Origin: an uncultured Chitinophagaceae bacterium
Lineage (GTDB): Bacteria > Bacteroidota > Bacteroidia > Chitinophagales > Chitinophagaceae
DNA length: 64,000 nucleotides
Direction of reading: 5' to 3'
Assembly: GCA_903883945.1 (NCBI GenBank)
Contig: CAISCV010000051.1
Span: 31,835 to 95,834 of the forward strand
Position numbers and translations under genes: made by a program. This document shows positions 27,423-36,179 of the stretch, piece after piece (the stretch's first letter is position 1; every line of letters starts with the position of its first letter). The notes under the pieces are model-generated. The model saw only the letters and a program-made list of their open reading frames with translations, was not told the origin of the DNA and did not search any database.

Positions 27423-27596
27423 AATGTTTCATTTTACGGTTAATAAAAAAGTTTGATGGCAAGCAGCTATTACGTTAACTAATAAACCGTTCTGTTCAGG
27501 CAAATAAGTAACCATCTGGATCAGATTACACATCTGCCATTACCATGAACAAGCTAAAATTTATGAATTAATTATTCTCTAAGCTGTTTTATAATT

Positions 27597-28382
27597 CTAA
27601 GGTGCTGTCGGAGAACCAATATTTGTAAAATCCCAAACCTTGTCTAGAGACATTCTCCATTGAGAATTACCAACTGCATTAGAAATATTCCAATCAGATT
27701 GAGGACCAGTCACAGAAGATTTGCGCCAGAATGTTCTGTTTCTAGTATCATTAGTTGTATCTGCAACAGCCCACATAATATTAGTTCGGGTACTTGTTTT
27801 ACCTGTTGTATTAACTCTTGCTACCAATGGGCTACAAAAAACATCAATAATTTTATATTTATTTCCAGACAAAGTGAAAGTTCCAGCGGCATCTTTTTTC
27901 AGTAAAGCAATAGCACTATTACCTGAAAGTTGCAAAGGCAAACTACTTACTCCAGTACCAGTAGTAAGACTTGTTCCCCAAGTAATATTGCTCTTTACTA
28001 CTGCAGTATCAGCAATAGGAGAAGCTATTACATAGCACTTACTTTTAGCTAAAGTACCACTTAAGGCTACGAAAAATGAATCGGGAAAGTTCCATGCAGC
28101 GAGCGTATTGGTGTCTGTAACAGCTTGATAACCTATTGCGTAATTAGACAAATCAAGACTTCCGTTAGTGCCATTATATACTTCTACATAATGGTTTCTA
28201 TCTTTCGCACCAGTTGGGCCAGTATACGTATTGATTGCAGTTGAAAGCTCGGAAATTATCAAATCAGAGTTGCCGTTACTTGGTGGAATAACAGGAGTAG
28301 AAGGTGTGCTAAAATCTAGTTTTGAAGTACAACCAGCTAATAAAAGGAACGCAACTGTATATGTTATTATATTCTTTTTCAT
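27597..28382 (-). CDS. Lamin-tail-domain-like lipoprotein
   Basis: A 261-residue lipoprotein (MKKNIITYTVAFLLLAGCTS, lipobox LLAGC). The segment LIISELSTAINTY ... NHYVEVYNGTNGSLDLSNYAIGY is the start of a lamin tail domain (LTD), an Ig-like fold found in bacterial surface proteins. The C-terminal part contains FWRKSSVTGPQSDWN. It is the last gene of a five-gene minus-strand run (33318 to 27597) with gaps of 11-32 nt. It may bind a surface ligand or partner; nothing more specific can be read. Confidence 0.78.
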   Translation of the reverse strand: MKKNIITYTVAFLLLAGCTSKLDFSTPSTPVIPPSNGNSDLIISELSTAINTYTGPTGAKDRNHYVEVYNGTNGSLDLSNYAIGYQAVTDTNTLAAWNFPDSFFVALSGTLAKSKCYVIASPIADTAVVKSNITWGTSLTTGTGVSSLPLQLSGNSAIALLKKDAAGTFTLSGNKYKIIDVFCSPLVARVNTTGKTSTRTNIMWAVADTTNDTRNRTFWRKSSVTGPQSDWNISNAVGNSQWRMSLDKVWDFTNIGSPTAP

Positions 28383-28394
28383 AATTGTGTTTGT

Positions 28395-29681
28395 TTAGAA
28401 AATTAATTGAATTGCAAGATTGCCTGTAAGCATCTTCTTTAGTAGTACCGAATTATTGTCTTGAATATAGTTTACATTCAAACCAATTTTTAATGCATTA
28501 CCACTTAAATATTTATTGATACCTCCTGTAAACCAGGTTTGATTGTGTACTAACGAAGTAGCTATATAATTTTCAGGAGTTATATGAGCATACCTAACAT
28601 TGAATGCCCATCCATCTGTATTAATATAAGAACCTTGTACATTAAATGCACTACCCGTATTATAAAGAGAACTTGCAATTTGTGTAGTTAATTGTTTTGT
28701 ACCAATTGCATTGGTATATAAGTTTTTTCCAGCTATTGTTCCGTTTATGTATTCACCAACCAATGCAAAACCATTGCATTTAAAGATGGCATCCGCAACT
28801 AGTTTTCTATAGTTTGCACCAGTAGCTACTCCCCCCTTATAAATACTTGCAATAACACCATTGTCTGAACCTATAGGGCTATTTGCCTGAACATTATAAC
28901 TGCCAGCAACTCCAATAGACAATTTTGGTTTAGGCTCTCTGTAAATATCATCTGCAACAAATGCCCCATTCTTTTTGAAATCACCTAAAGGCATCACATC
29001 AATACGACCTCCATACTTAAATCCGGGGGCAGATTGTGTTACAAAGAAATTTTGTCCTTTGCCTGTTGTAATAGAAACAGATGGATAGATACGCCATTTG
29101 TTGAGGTTAAAGTTTGTTTCGAAGAAGATACCACCTTCCCTTGTAGACCCTACAAAGTTTTGCATCAATCCACCATAAACAATCCCATCGTTTGATTTTC
29201 CTGCAATAGATTGAGCCATAACAGAAGCATATCTTTCATCTGCCATTGCTAACCTGTTGTTGGTGTTGGTTTGTCTTTGACCTAAGGTTAATTTACCATG
29301 ATTATTTAAAACCGATATACCAACCCAACCCTCTAAAAGGCCTGATGAACCTGTAAAATCATTTATAACTCCTAAAGAAACTTTATCGCTAAGCCCTGAT
29401 GCTGTGAAAGATATCCGGACTAAGTTTAATGACAATCTGTTTGTATTAGATTTACTGTTTGCTGAATCCAACTGGTTAAATTGAAACCCAGATTGAATAG
29501 TAGATGCCAAATTAAAAGTTGCCCCTTCTCTTTTACCTAGTCTTAAAAAGGTTCCTTCTCCATTAATATAAAGTAATGTAGAATCTTTAGGAACCAGTTT
29601 ACTAACACTTTGTGCGCCAACTATAGTTGAAACCAATAGTAATGTACATACATAAATAAGATTCATTCTTTTCGCAATCAT
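28395..29681 (-). CDS. OprP-like outer-membrane porin, copy 1
   Basis: A 428-residue barrel with a signal peptide (MNLIYVCTLLLVSTIVGAQ, from either the ATG at 29681 or at 29666). The conserved stretch YGGRIDVMPLGDFKKNG followed by EPKPKLSIGVAGSYN is typical of phosphate-selective porin O/P relatives in Bacteroidetes. It ends with Phe (NLAIQLIF). It is 11 nt from its paralogue at 29693 and in the same likely operon as a dctA-type symporter. The solute is not known. Confidence 0.83.
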   Translation of the reverse strand: MIAKRMNLIYVCTLLLVSTIVGAQSVSKLVPKDSTLLYINGEGTFLRLGKREGATFNLASTIQSGFQFNQLDSANSKSNTNRLSLNLVRISFTASGLSDKVSLGVINDFTGSSGLLEGWVGISVLNNHGKLTLGQRQTNTNNRLAMADERYASVMAQSIAGKSNDGIVYGGLMQNFVGSTREGGIFFETNFNLNKWRIYPSVSITTGKGQNFFVTQSAPGFKYGGRIDVMPLGDFKKNGAFVADDIYREPKPKLSIGVAGSYNVQANSPIGSDNGVIASIYKGGVATGANYRKLVADAIFKCNGFALVGEYINGTIAGKNLYTNAIGTKQLTTQIASSLYNTGSAFNVQGSYINTDGWAFNVRYAHITPENYIATSLVHNQTWFTGGINKYLSGNALKIGLNVNYIQDNNSVLLKKMLTGNLAIQLIF

Positions 29682-29692
29682 CGTTTTAAATT

Positions 29693-31015
29693 TTATAAAT
29701 TAACACTAAACATTAGTTGACCAATACAAGTACCCTTTGTTGTTGTACTTTGTAAATCTGTTTGTAATTGACTATAATCAAATTCAGCTTGTACTTTTAG
29801 ATTATTTCCAGATAAGTACTTAGTTAGAACCACACTATAGTTTTTATTAAAGCTTGCAAATGAAGCAGTATACACATCGTTATTTAAAAAAGAATACCTA
29901 CCACTCAAACTCCAGTTAGATTTAAAAAGATAACCCGCTTGAAAACTAAATCCAGTACCAAGGTTGAGATAAGACCTCACAGTTGAATCTATTTGATGTG
30001 AAGAAAGCCCGGTAAATGGAGTAAATGCACCAGAAACTTTATAAGAACCAGTAATACTTGTTGGAACAACTGCAGAAGTATTTACAATATTACCCATTGA
30101 GTAGAACCCTCTATATTTAAACAGATAATCAAAGATGCACTTTGTGTATTCTGGCAAAACAATGTTCTGGTTAACATCTCCGTATAAATACCTTCCCCCG
30201 TTTACTCCAGCAGCTGAACTAGCGCCTTTATTAATACTACAAACAGCACCAATTACTAATTTCGGAGTTGGCTCTCTTTCTTCATCGATAGCACGTGCAT
30301 CTCCACCGTGAGAAAAATCATCAAAAGGATAATAATCCAGACGCATACCATATTTAAGCCCCCCATAGTTCTTTTGGAGTCCAGCCCTGCTTTCACCTGT
30401 TGTCAGCGATAAATAGGGTTTTAGAATTTGCCTGCCTCCAATGTTATATTTCCCTACATAACGAATTCCATAGTCAAAAACTGCATCAAAGGCAGAAGAA
30501 GTTGCACTTCTGCTTATAAAATCTTGGTCTTCTCCTTCAATCCTTATCTCACGAGTATCGATATAGTCCGCCCTCAATCCGATGTTGAAAGTATGCGTTG
30601 GACTGGGACTATATTGTATTAGTGCCTCCTCCAATTCATTATTAAAAGATCTGGAACCTGTTGTAGCACTCGCATAATTACTCGAAAGATTTACCCTAGC
30701 ATTAAAAGTTATGCTTTTATCAAAGATATTTCCTCTGATGGTTAACCTTGCCCTCTTATAGCTAAAACCAGTATTGTTATTACTAAATCCATTGTTAGAA
30801 CTATCTATAAATGCAGTCTGTATACTTTGGTTAAAAGTGATACGACCAACGGAAGAACGTATCAGTAGCCCCTCCCCTAATCTATAACTCTTTTGTAACC
30901 TTAAAATGTGCACATTACCAGAAACCGCAAGGGTAGAGTCAATCTCCTGTGCCATAATATTGTTTCCGAGCAAAAAGCCCACAATTGCAAATAATGCCAT
31001 TCTCTTTCTCATCAT
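29693..31015 (-). CDS. OprP-like outer-membrane porin, copy 2
   Basis: A 440-residue paralogue of the preceding gene. The signal peptide is MRKRMALFAIVGFLLGNNIMAQ (two adjacent ATGs at 31015 and 31012). Shared landmarks are YGMRLDYYPFDDFSHGG, EPTPKLVIGAVCSIN and VLTKYLSGNNLKVQAEFD. Sequence identity between the copies looks modest, so the duplication is old. It is 32 nt downstream of the symporter gene, which supports an operon of outer- and inner-membrane transport. Confidence 0.83.
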   Translation of the reverse strand: MMRKRMALFAIVGFLLGNNIMAQEIDSTLAVSGNVHILRLQKSYRLGEGLLIRSSVGRITFNQSIQTAFIDSSNNGFSNNNTGFSYKRARLTIRGNIFDKSITFNARVNLSSNYASATTGSRSFNNELEEALIQYSPSPTHTFNIGLRADYIDTREIRIEGEDQDFISRSATSSAFDAVFDYGIRYVGKYNIGGRQILKPYLSLTTGESRAGLQKNYGGLKYGMRLDYYPFDDFSHGGDARAIDEEREPTPKLVIGAVCSINKGASSAAGVNGGRYLYGDVNQNIVLPEYTKCIFDYLFKYRGFYSMGNIVNTSAVVPTSITGSYKVSGAFTPFTGLSSHQIDSTVRSYLNLGTGFSFQAGYLFKSNWSLSGRYSFLNNDVYTASFASFNKNYSVVLTKYLSGNNLKVQAEFDYSQLQTDLQSTTTKGTCIGQLMFSVNL

Positions 31016-31047
31016 GCTTTCTCAAATTAATCGTTAGAAATTATGTA

Positions 31048-32346
31048 CTATAAAGCCTTACTGATAGCTTCTTGTGTTAATGGAAAAACATTAGACTTTC
31101 TTGGTGTTTTCCCCTCAACAACGCTGTTATATATATCCATATCCAATAGGTTCTCATTTCTTGCTATCACTACTGTAGCTACAGCGTTACTGATAGTATT
31201 TGTTATTGCCCTACCTTGACTCATAAAACGATCTATACCAATTAATAAAGCCAATCCTTCCACAGGTATTACTTTAATAGCAGCTAAACTAGAAGCTAAC
31301 ACCACAAATCCACTTCCCGAAATACCACCTGCTCCTTTACTGGTAACCATCAGTATACCAATGATAGTAACCTGTTGCCAGAAATCGAGCGGAACATTAA
31401 ATACCTGAGCTATAAAAACGACAGCCATACTTAGGTAAATAGAAGTGCCATCCAAGTTAAAGCTAAATCCAGCAGGTATAACCAATCCTACTACCGCAGG
31501 TGCACACCCTGCTTCTTCCATTTTATAAATCAGATTAGATAGTACAGATTCACTACTAAATGAACCCACCACAATTAGTATCTCTGCCTTAATAAAGGCT
31601 AGTAGTTTGAAGATATTCAACTTGTAGTACCACATCACCAACCCCAAAACAAGGAAAACGAAAATGGCAGCAGCCAGATAATAAGTAAGTAATAGTTTGC
31701 CTAAAACAATTAAAGTAGTAAATCCAAACTTACCAACGGTGTACATCATTCCACCGAAGGCACCTAGTGGACTCAACATGGTTATCATATTCAATATTTC
31801 AAACAATACCTTGTTTATCTTATCGAAAGTTACAACAACTGATTGACCAATTGCCCCTAACTTACCTAAGCCAATACCAAACAAGATAGAGAATACTAAT
31901 ACCTGCAAGATTTCTCCTTTAGCAAATGAATCAACAATATTGCTTGGGATGATATGCATGATAAAATCGCTCCATTTTATATCCTTCCCAGATTGTACAT
32001 AACCATCTATACTGCTTGTGGAGAGGTTTTGTGTAGAAACACCTGCTCCTGGATGCAGTAGATTTACGACTACAATACCCAAAATCATGGCAACACCTGA
32101 TGCTATCTGAAAATAAATGATTGCCTTCCCTCCTATTCTACCAGCCTCGCCCATATCGCCAGTGCCGGCAATACCACAAACGGCAGTAAAGAATATCAAG
32201 GGTGCGATCAACATTTTAATAAGATTGATATAACCTTCGCCAATCAATTTACCTACATTCCAATAAGAAGGGAAGAAGTATCCTACTAAAACACCCAAAA
32301 CCACTCCAACGAGTACTTGTACATATAATTGTTTTAAGAATTTCAT
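31048..32346 (-). CDS. dctA: C4-dicarboxylate:cation symporter (DAACS family)
   Basis: A 432-residue inner-membrane transporter that brings in succinate, fumarate or malate with protons or sodium. Family landmarks are IGEGYINLIKMLIAPLIFFT, the hairpin-1 serine-rich SFSSESVLSNLI, IPAGFSFNLDGTSIYL with the NxDGT substrate and ion site, and SKGAGGISGSGF in hairpin 2. Glutamate transport is the main alternative within DAACS; ending EAISKAL and VEGKTPRKSN do not decide it. The gene is 21 nt after the hydrolase gene and ahead of two porins. Next to pckA, C4 acids are the better guess. Confidence 0.88.
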   Translation of the reverse strand: MKFLKQLYVQVLVGVVLGVLVGYFFPSYWNVGKLIGEGYINLIKMLIAPLIFFTAVCGIAGTGDMGEAGRIGGKAIIYFQIASGVAMILGIVVVNLLHPGAGVSTQNLSTSSIDGYVQSGKDIKWSDFIMHIIPSNIVDSFAKGEILQVLVFSILFGIGLGKLGAIGQSVVVTFDKINKVLFEILNMITMLSPLGAFGGMMYTVGKFGFTTLIVLGKLLLTYYLAAAIFVFLVLGLVMWYYKLNIFKLLAFIKAEILIVVGSFSSESVLSNLIYKMEEAGCAPAVVGLVIPAGFSFNLDGTSIYLSMAVVFIAQVFNVPLDFWQQVTIIGILMVTSKGAGGISGSGFVVLASSLAAIKVIPVEGLALLIGIDRFMSQGRAITNTISNAVATVVIARNENLLDMDIYNSVVEGKTPRKSNVFPLTQEAISKAL

Positions 32347-32367
32347 ATTGCTATTATTATTTAGTTA

Positions 32368-33318
32368 TTATTTAATATCCATAAAGAATAAAGAAAGCGC
32401 AAACTTGCTCATGTTCAGATTGTCATGACCAATACCGGGTACAAAAACTTCGGTCCAATTAAAGGGTGTATTCAATGAGGCCGCATTACTTTTAGCCATG
32501 TTAAAGAAATATTGCCCCCTCTCAAACCTGTTTTTACCTTGTGCATCTGCTTGAGCAGAAGAATTAAAATCTACACTTTCTCTTATAACATCGGCGGTAC
32601 CCAGTAACAAAAACACTTTCTTAGCCCACATGGCAGGGATATTAGATGCAGGTATAGTTGACTTTCTTAATCCAAAAGGGAAATCGACTTCATTAGAGGG
32701 AAGTGTATACCAACCTGGGTTTGCAGCTGCTGCCCTGATTATTCTGTTCTCTGGTTCCCACAACATAAAGCGTGTAACAAACTGCCCTCCTGCAGAGTGA
32801 CCATAGAAGTAGTAGCCTTTATCGGTGCTTTTAATTTGTTTTACTACTTCATCAAACAGAGGCTCTATCAATTCGAAGGTCCAATCTTCTTTTGGCGTAA
32901 AACCATGAGTACGCTTATTGTAAACATTGCCAAGGTTGTACATGTCCGTTTCGGGATATGTGTCTTTATCAAATTCAGGAGCTACAACAATACAATTAAA
33001 TACTGTAGCTGCATCTACCAACCCATCCATATAGGCTGATGCATCTCTGTGTGCACCATGCATTAAGATTACTATAGGCAAACTATCTGGATTTGCTTTG
33101 GGACTAAAATAATAAACCTTTAATGGAGATTTCAATTTCCCTCCATTATCAAAGTAAAATACTTGCTTGCCTACCGTTCCTCTTTTGATGGTAAAAGATG
33201 CTCTCTGTGCAAATAGATTTGCAAAAGGTAAGAAGCACAAAAAAATGAAGATTAGCAGTTTAGTTTGAGTTGCGGCCATACAAGAGTAGATAGAAGATGC
33301 AAGCAAGTATTTTTTCAT
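32368..33318 (-). CDS. Secreted alpha/beta-hydrolase (esterase-like)
   Basis: About 316 residues. The outermost ATG is at 33318 (MKKYLLASS); the track start at 33324 is TTG, and an ATG at 33279 gives a more compact signal peptide (MAATQTKLLIFIFLCFLPFANLFAQ). The mature domain has VILMHGAHRDASAY (oxyanion region), the nucleophile GHSAGG and a His in GIGHDNLNM. It resembles PHB-depolymerase and polyester-type esterases. It leads the five-gene operon with dctA, two porins and an LTD lipoprotein, so its product may be the solute transported. That is inference. Confidence 0.83.
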   Translation of the reverse strand: MKKYLLASSIYSCMAATQTKLLIFIFLCFLPFANLFAQRASFTIKRGTVGKQVFYFDNGGKLKSPLKVYYFSPKANPDSLPIVILMHGAHRDASAYMDGLVDAATVFNCIVVAPEFDKDTYPETDMYNLGNVYNKRTHGFTPKEDWTFELIEPLFDEVVKQIKSTDKGYYFYGHSAGGQFVTRFMLWEPENRIIRAAAANPGWYTLPSNEVDFPFGLRKSTIPASNIPAMWAKKVFLLLGTADVIRESVDFNSSAQADAQGKNRFERGQYFFNMAKSNAASLNTPFNWTEVFVPGIGHDNLNMSKFALSLFFMDIK

Positions 33319-33380
33319 TATCAATTATTTTATCGCTAGATGGATGGTGCAATATTAGTAGCTATTCTAATGATAATTTC

Positions 33381-33475
33381 TTTCCGAAATGTTCCGAATT
33401 AATACAGAAAGCCTTTTTTCTTTCCGAAACATCCGAAATGCCAATCAGAAAGCCACCTGAAATGTTTCGGAAACA
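33381..33475. repeat. Irregular CNGAAA/TTTCNG motif cluster
   Basis: CCGAAA, CAGAAA and CTGAAA half-sites recur about every 10 or 20 bp, with complementary TTTCNG copies, for example CTGAAATGTTTCGG at 33457-33470. CAGAAAGCC occurs twice, 41 bp apart. It resembles the 21-bp arrays in style but the period is not exact. It lies just upstream of the hydrolase operon. Confidence 0.5.
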
Positions 33476-33539
33476 AAAATTTCTACTTATAATGGGGATT
33501 GAAAATAGGCAATGGGGAAAGGGAAAGAGGGAAGGTGTT

Positions 33540-33760
33540 AGTAACGAACAGTCCATGACATAGAATCCGCTAGCTAGTCCACGCCACTCGCTAAAATCTA
33601 CAAGGGCTAGCGCATCGCCCGTGGCGTGTGCATTCGCTAAAGTACTCTACATTCCCTCCATTCTTGCACAAGTATTCCGTAGGATGACTTGTTTGTATTA
33701 GTCAAACCAGTTTCTAACTGGCATTCGCTAAAATCTACTCCCATCCATCCATTCCCGCTT
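33540..33760. repeat. Gap region with three TCGCTAAA(A)TCTAC copies
   Basis: In the 883-bp gap between the hydrolase and DUF2851 genes, TCGCTAAAATCTAC-like sequence occurs at 33588, 33634 and 33725, roughly 45 and 90 bp apart. No credible gene was seen between the array at 33381 and the one at 33942. Confidence 0.4.
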
Positions 33761-33806
33761 CCAACGTAACAATAAATCAATCAATAACTTATCTAAAATC
33801 ACAAAA

Positions 33807-33824
33807 CCCCGTATAAATACGGGG
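33807..33824. terminator. Short GC-rich hairpin
   Basis: CCCCGTAT-AA-ATACGGGG, an 8-bp stem with A-rich flank on the left. It sits alone in the large gap and could stop transcription in either direction. Confidence 0.4.
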
Positions 33825-33902
33825 CAAACTATTGCTATTACAAACAAATCCATCATTGCCTATTTCACTCCTTGCCTCTTTGCCAAATCCCTCTTTGCCT
33901 CT

Positions 33903-34068
33903 CACTATTCACTATTCACAACTCACTTTTAGCCAGTCATACACCACTTTCCCTTTGTCAAATACCATTTTCTTCATATCAAACTCAATTTTACCACTGT
34001 TAAACGTCATTTTACTAATGTTATATACCATTTTACTAATGTTATTTACCATTTTACAAATGTTTTAG
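33903..34068. repeat. Heptamer run plus 21-bp-period array C (CATTTTACtaATG)
   Basis: A short 7-bp run (cactatt cactatt cacaact cactttt, 33903-33930) leads into six 21-bp units whose (C)ATTTTAC-like cores have their aligned A at 33946, 33967, 33988, 34009, 34030 and 34051. Best units are taccattttactaatgttat; earlier units are diverged. The core CATT-N5-AATG is partly palindromic. The track ORF at 33832 translates the units as heptads (LMLYTIL, LMLFTIL) and is not a credible gene. Confidence 0.85.
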
Positions 34069-34201
34069 ATGTGAGCTAACGGTAGCCTCCGAGTAGGAGA
34101 AAAGCGAATGGGTTTGCGGATTGGATAGATGACAAAGAAAACAATGGTTATTTTTTCAGATTCAGCTTCTTAGAGGCTAGGATAAACAAATCATTATCCC
34201 T

Positions 34202-35473
34202 TTAATTGCCTTTCAATATCCTATTCCCAACGGCACAATCCAAACAACGCCTTTTATGGCAGTAATTATTTGTAAGCTCTATCAGTGCTTGAGAGTCGAA
34301 AGCGGTGTTGGCTTTTACCCCAAAATCTTTCCATACTTTAGTAAGATGGTTTACCTCGGGCTTGGTCTCGGAAAGCCATTGGATGGACTTCTCCTTTATT
34401 TCTTCCTTTTTATTATACATTCCATAAGCAAACAAAACAGGAACAATGGTATTGATGATGATATTATTAATAGCGTCTTTACCCAAAATCTTTGGTTGGT
34501 AATCGGAGACCTGATCGAACTTATAATGATAGTGCCAATAGTCGTTTGCTACAACAGAAAACAACGATGTTAAGTCTGCACTGCTTTTGATCTCTTTTAT
34601 CTTAGAAAACAAATGCGAAGACAGTTGCACCAACATAGCCAATTGCGCCAAGCGAACGGTAGGAAAGTTGGCAGGCCGCATCCGCAAATAGTTAGGTTGT
34701 ATAGAAACATTAGCCAAGTTATATTTCTTTTTCAGAAATTGATACTCCTTTTGTAACATCATCGGATAGGCTTCTTCCATTTCTCCTTCTAGTAAATTTG
34801 CTTGCCCCAACAATAACGCTTCCAGCTGGTGTATCTGGTGTTTATGCTTGGATAAAATGTTGACAGAAATAGTTTTAGCCACTGCTTCAAACAGCTCGCT
34901 ATTTACTTTCATCCCGAAGTTTGCAGCTAAGAGCCACCAAAATGTTTCTTCCCAATTATGATTAGATTGTTTAAATAATTGCAGTACATGTTCGGACTTA
35001 CGTTCTAGTCTTTCAGCCAATAATCTTTCTTTCCAAGCCATCCATCCTAAAGGATCAAGCATTGGATAGGAAGGATTGTGGCATGGAATACCAATGGCAC
35101 CAAAGAGGTTGGAATATCTGTCTAACATGAGTTTAGAAACCCTATTTTCTAATACCAAAACAGGTATCGAATGCCCATGTATATCCTTTATATCGGCATC
35201 ATTCTTCCATACAACGTGTAATATTACGTTGTTGTATTGCTTATCTGAACTATGTTTATGCTGTAGCCAATGGGAAGAAAGATTGTGGATTTCTATGTTG
35301 CCCGCGAGCTTAATGTTATCGATTTTAATATAACCATCGGCAAAGTCGGGTCCTTGGTGGGTGTTATGAACGCCGGGTTTGATGATAGAAAGCTGCTCCC
35401 CCGATTCTAACAATAGCGTATCTCTATTAAAGTATTGAAACTGCCAGATAAATTGAAGAAGCTTTTCGTTCAT
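34202..35473 (-). CDS. DUF2851 family protein
   Basis: About 423 residues from the ATG at 35473 (MNEKLLQFIWQFQYFN); the track start at 35494 is a TTG inside a heptamer repeat. The N-terminal GVHNTHQGPDFADGYIKID and NVILHVVWKND are hallmarks of DUF2851, a common Bacteroidetes family of unknown function. The C-terminus carries a Cys cluster (CHKRRCLDCAVGN) that could bind metal or zinc. It follows maf with a gap of about 10 nt, so the two are probably co-transcribed. Confidence 0.88.
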   Translation of the reverse strand: MNEKLLQFIWQFQYFNRDTLLLESGEQLSIIKPGVHNTHQGPDFADGYIKIDNIKLAGNIEIHNLSSHWLQHKHSSDKQYNNVILHVVWKNDADIKDIHGHSIPVLVLENRVSKLMLDRYSNLFGAIGIPCHNPSYPMLDPLGWMAWKERLLAERLERKSEHVLQLFKQSNHNWEETFWWLLAANFGMKVNSELFEAVAKTISVNILSKHKHQIHQLEALLLGQANLLEGEMEEAYPMMLQKEYQFLKKKYNLANVSIQPNYLRMRPANFPTVRLAQLAMLVQLSSHLFSKIKEIKSSADLTSLFSVVANDYWHYHYKFDQVSDYQPKILGKDAINNIIINTIVPVLFAYGMYNKKEEIKEKSIQWLSETKPEVNHLTKVWKDFGVKANTAFDSQALIELTNNYCHKRRCLDCAVGNRILKGN

Positions 35474-35483
35474 AACATCATTA

Positions 35484-36074
35484 TCAATTGTCAATTATCA
35501 ATTCTCTCACCACTCTACTTACTGGAAGTCCCATTACATTATAAAAATCGCCTTCTATTGCTTTAATGCCTATCACACCAATCAACTCCTGAATGGCATA
35601 AGCACCTGCTTTATCGTAGGGTTTGTATTTGTCTACATAGAAAACAATTTCTTGATCGGTAAGTGGGTGAAAGGTAACATAAGTAGTATCAGCAAAAGCT
35701 ATTTCTTTTTCATTGGTTAATAAAACAACCCCTGTAATAACGGCGTGTCTCTTTCCTGCCAATGCTTTCAGGATGCTGATGGCATTATCTCTATCGGTAG
35801 GTTTACCAATAATAGTATCTTCTAATACCACTACTGTATCTGCTGCGAGAATTGTTTTACCACTATGTTCAGGAAGGTTTTCTCTTATATGTTGTTGTAC
35901 TCCGACTGCCTTTTCTCGTGCAATAAATACAGGCACTTCTGCGATAGAAAGATGAGAAGGATAGCTTTCATCGGTACTCTTAACTACAATATCAAAAGGC
36001 ACTTCGGCCCATTCCAATAACTGTTTTCTACGTGGGGATTGAGAAGCGAGGATGATAGAAGAGTTGTAAGTCAT
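35484..36074 (-). CDS. maf: Maf-family nucleoside triphosphate pyrophosphatase
   Basis: A 196-residue Maf protein, a pyrophosphatase that hydrolyses dTTP, UTP or modified nucleotides and may limit their incorporation. The start IILASQSPRRKQLLEWA is the signature, followed by ILAADTVVVLEDTIIGKP with the catalytic Asp and the late GAYAIQE segment. It leads the pair maf-DUF2851. Heptamer repeats overlap both ends: the start codon region (36063-36132) and the last codons (LIIDN). Confidence 0.93.
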   Translation of the reverse strand: MTYNSSIILASQSPRRKQLLEWAEVPFDIVVKSTDESYPSHLSIAEVPVFIAREKAVGVQQHIRENLPEHSGKTILAADTVVVLEDTIIGKPTDRDNAISILKALAGKRHAVITGVVLLTNEKEIAFADTTYVTFHPLTDQEIVFYVDKYKPYDKAGAYAIQELIGVIGIKAIEGDFYNVMGLPVSRVVRELIIDN

Positions 36075-36132
36075 GAGTAGTAAGGGGTAAGTTATAAGTT
36101 ATAAGTTGTACGTTGTACGTTGTACGTTTTAT
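36063..36132. repeat. Heptamer array (GTTATAA/GTTGTAC)
   Basis: Ten consecutive 7-mers starting with GT or GG: gttgtaa gtcatga gtagtaa ggggtaa gttataa gttataa gttgtac gttgtac gttgtac gttttat. The first units overlap the maf start codon. Confidence 0.75.
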
Positions 36133-36179
36133 ACCTTCACTCTAACTTACAATTCAATAATTATAACTTAATACTAGAA

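Noticed and set aside
33832-34068. 78-residue plus-strand ORF with heptad pattern
   Set aside because: It is the translation of the 21-bp array C; the heptads follow from 21 = 7 codons and no signal of a real gene remains.
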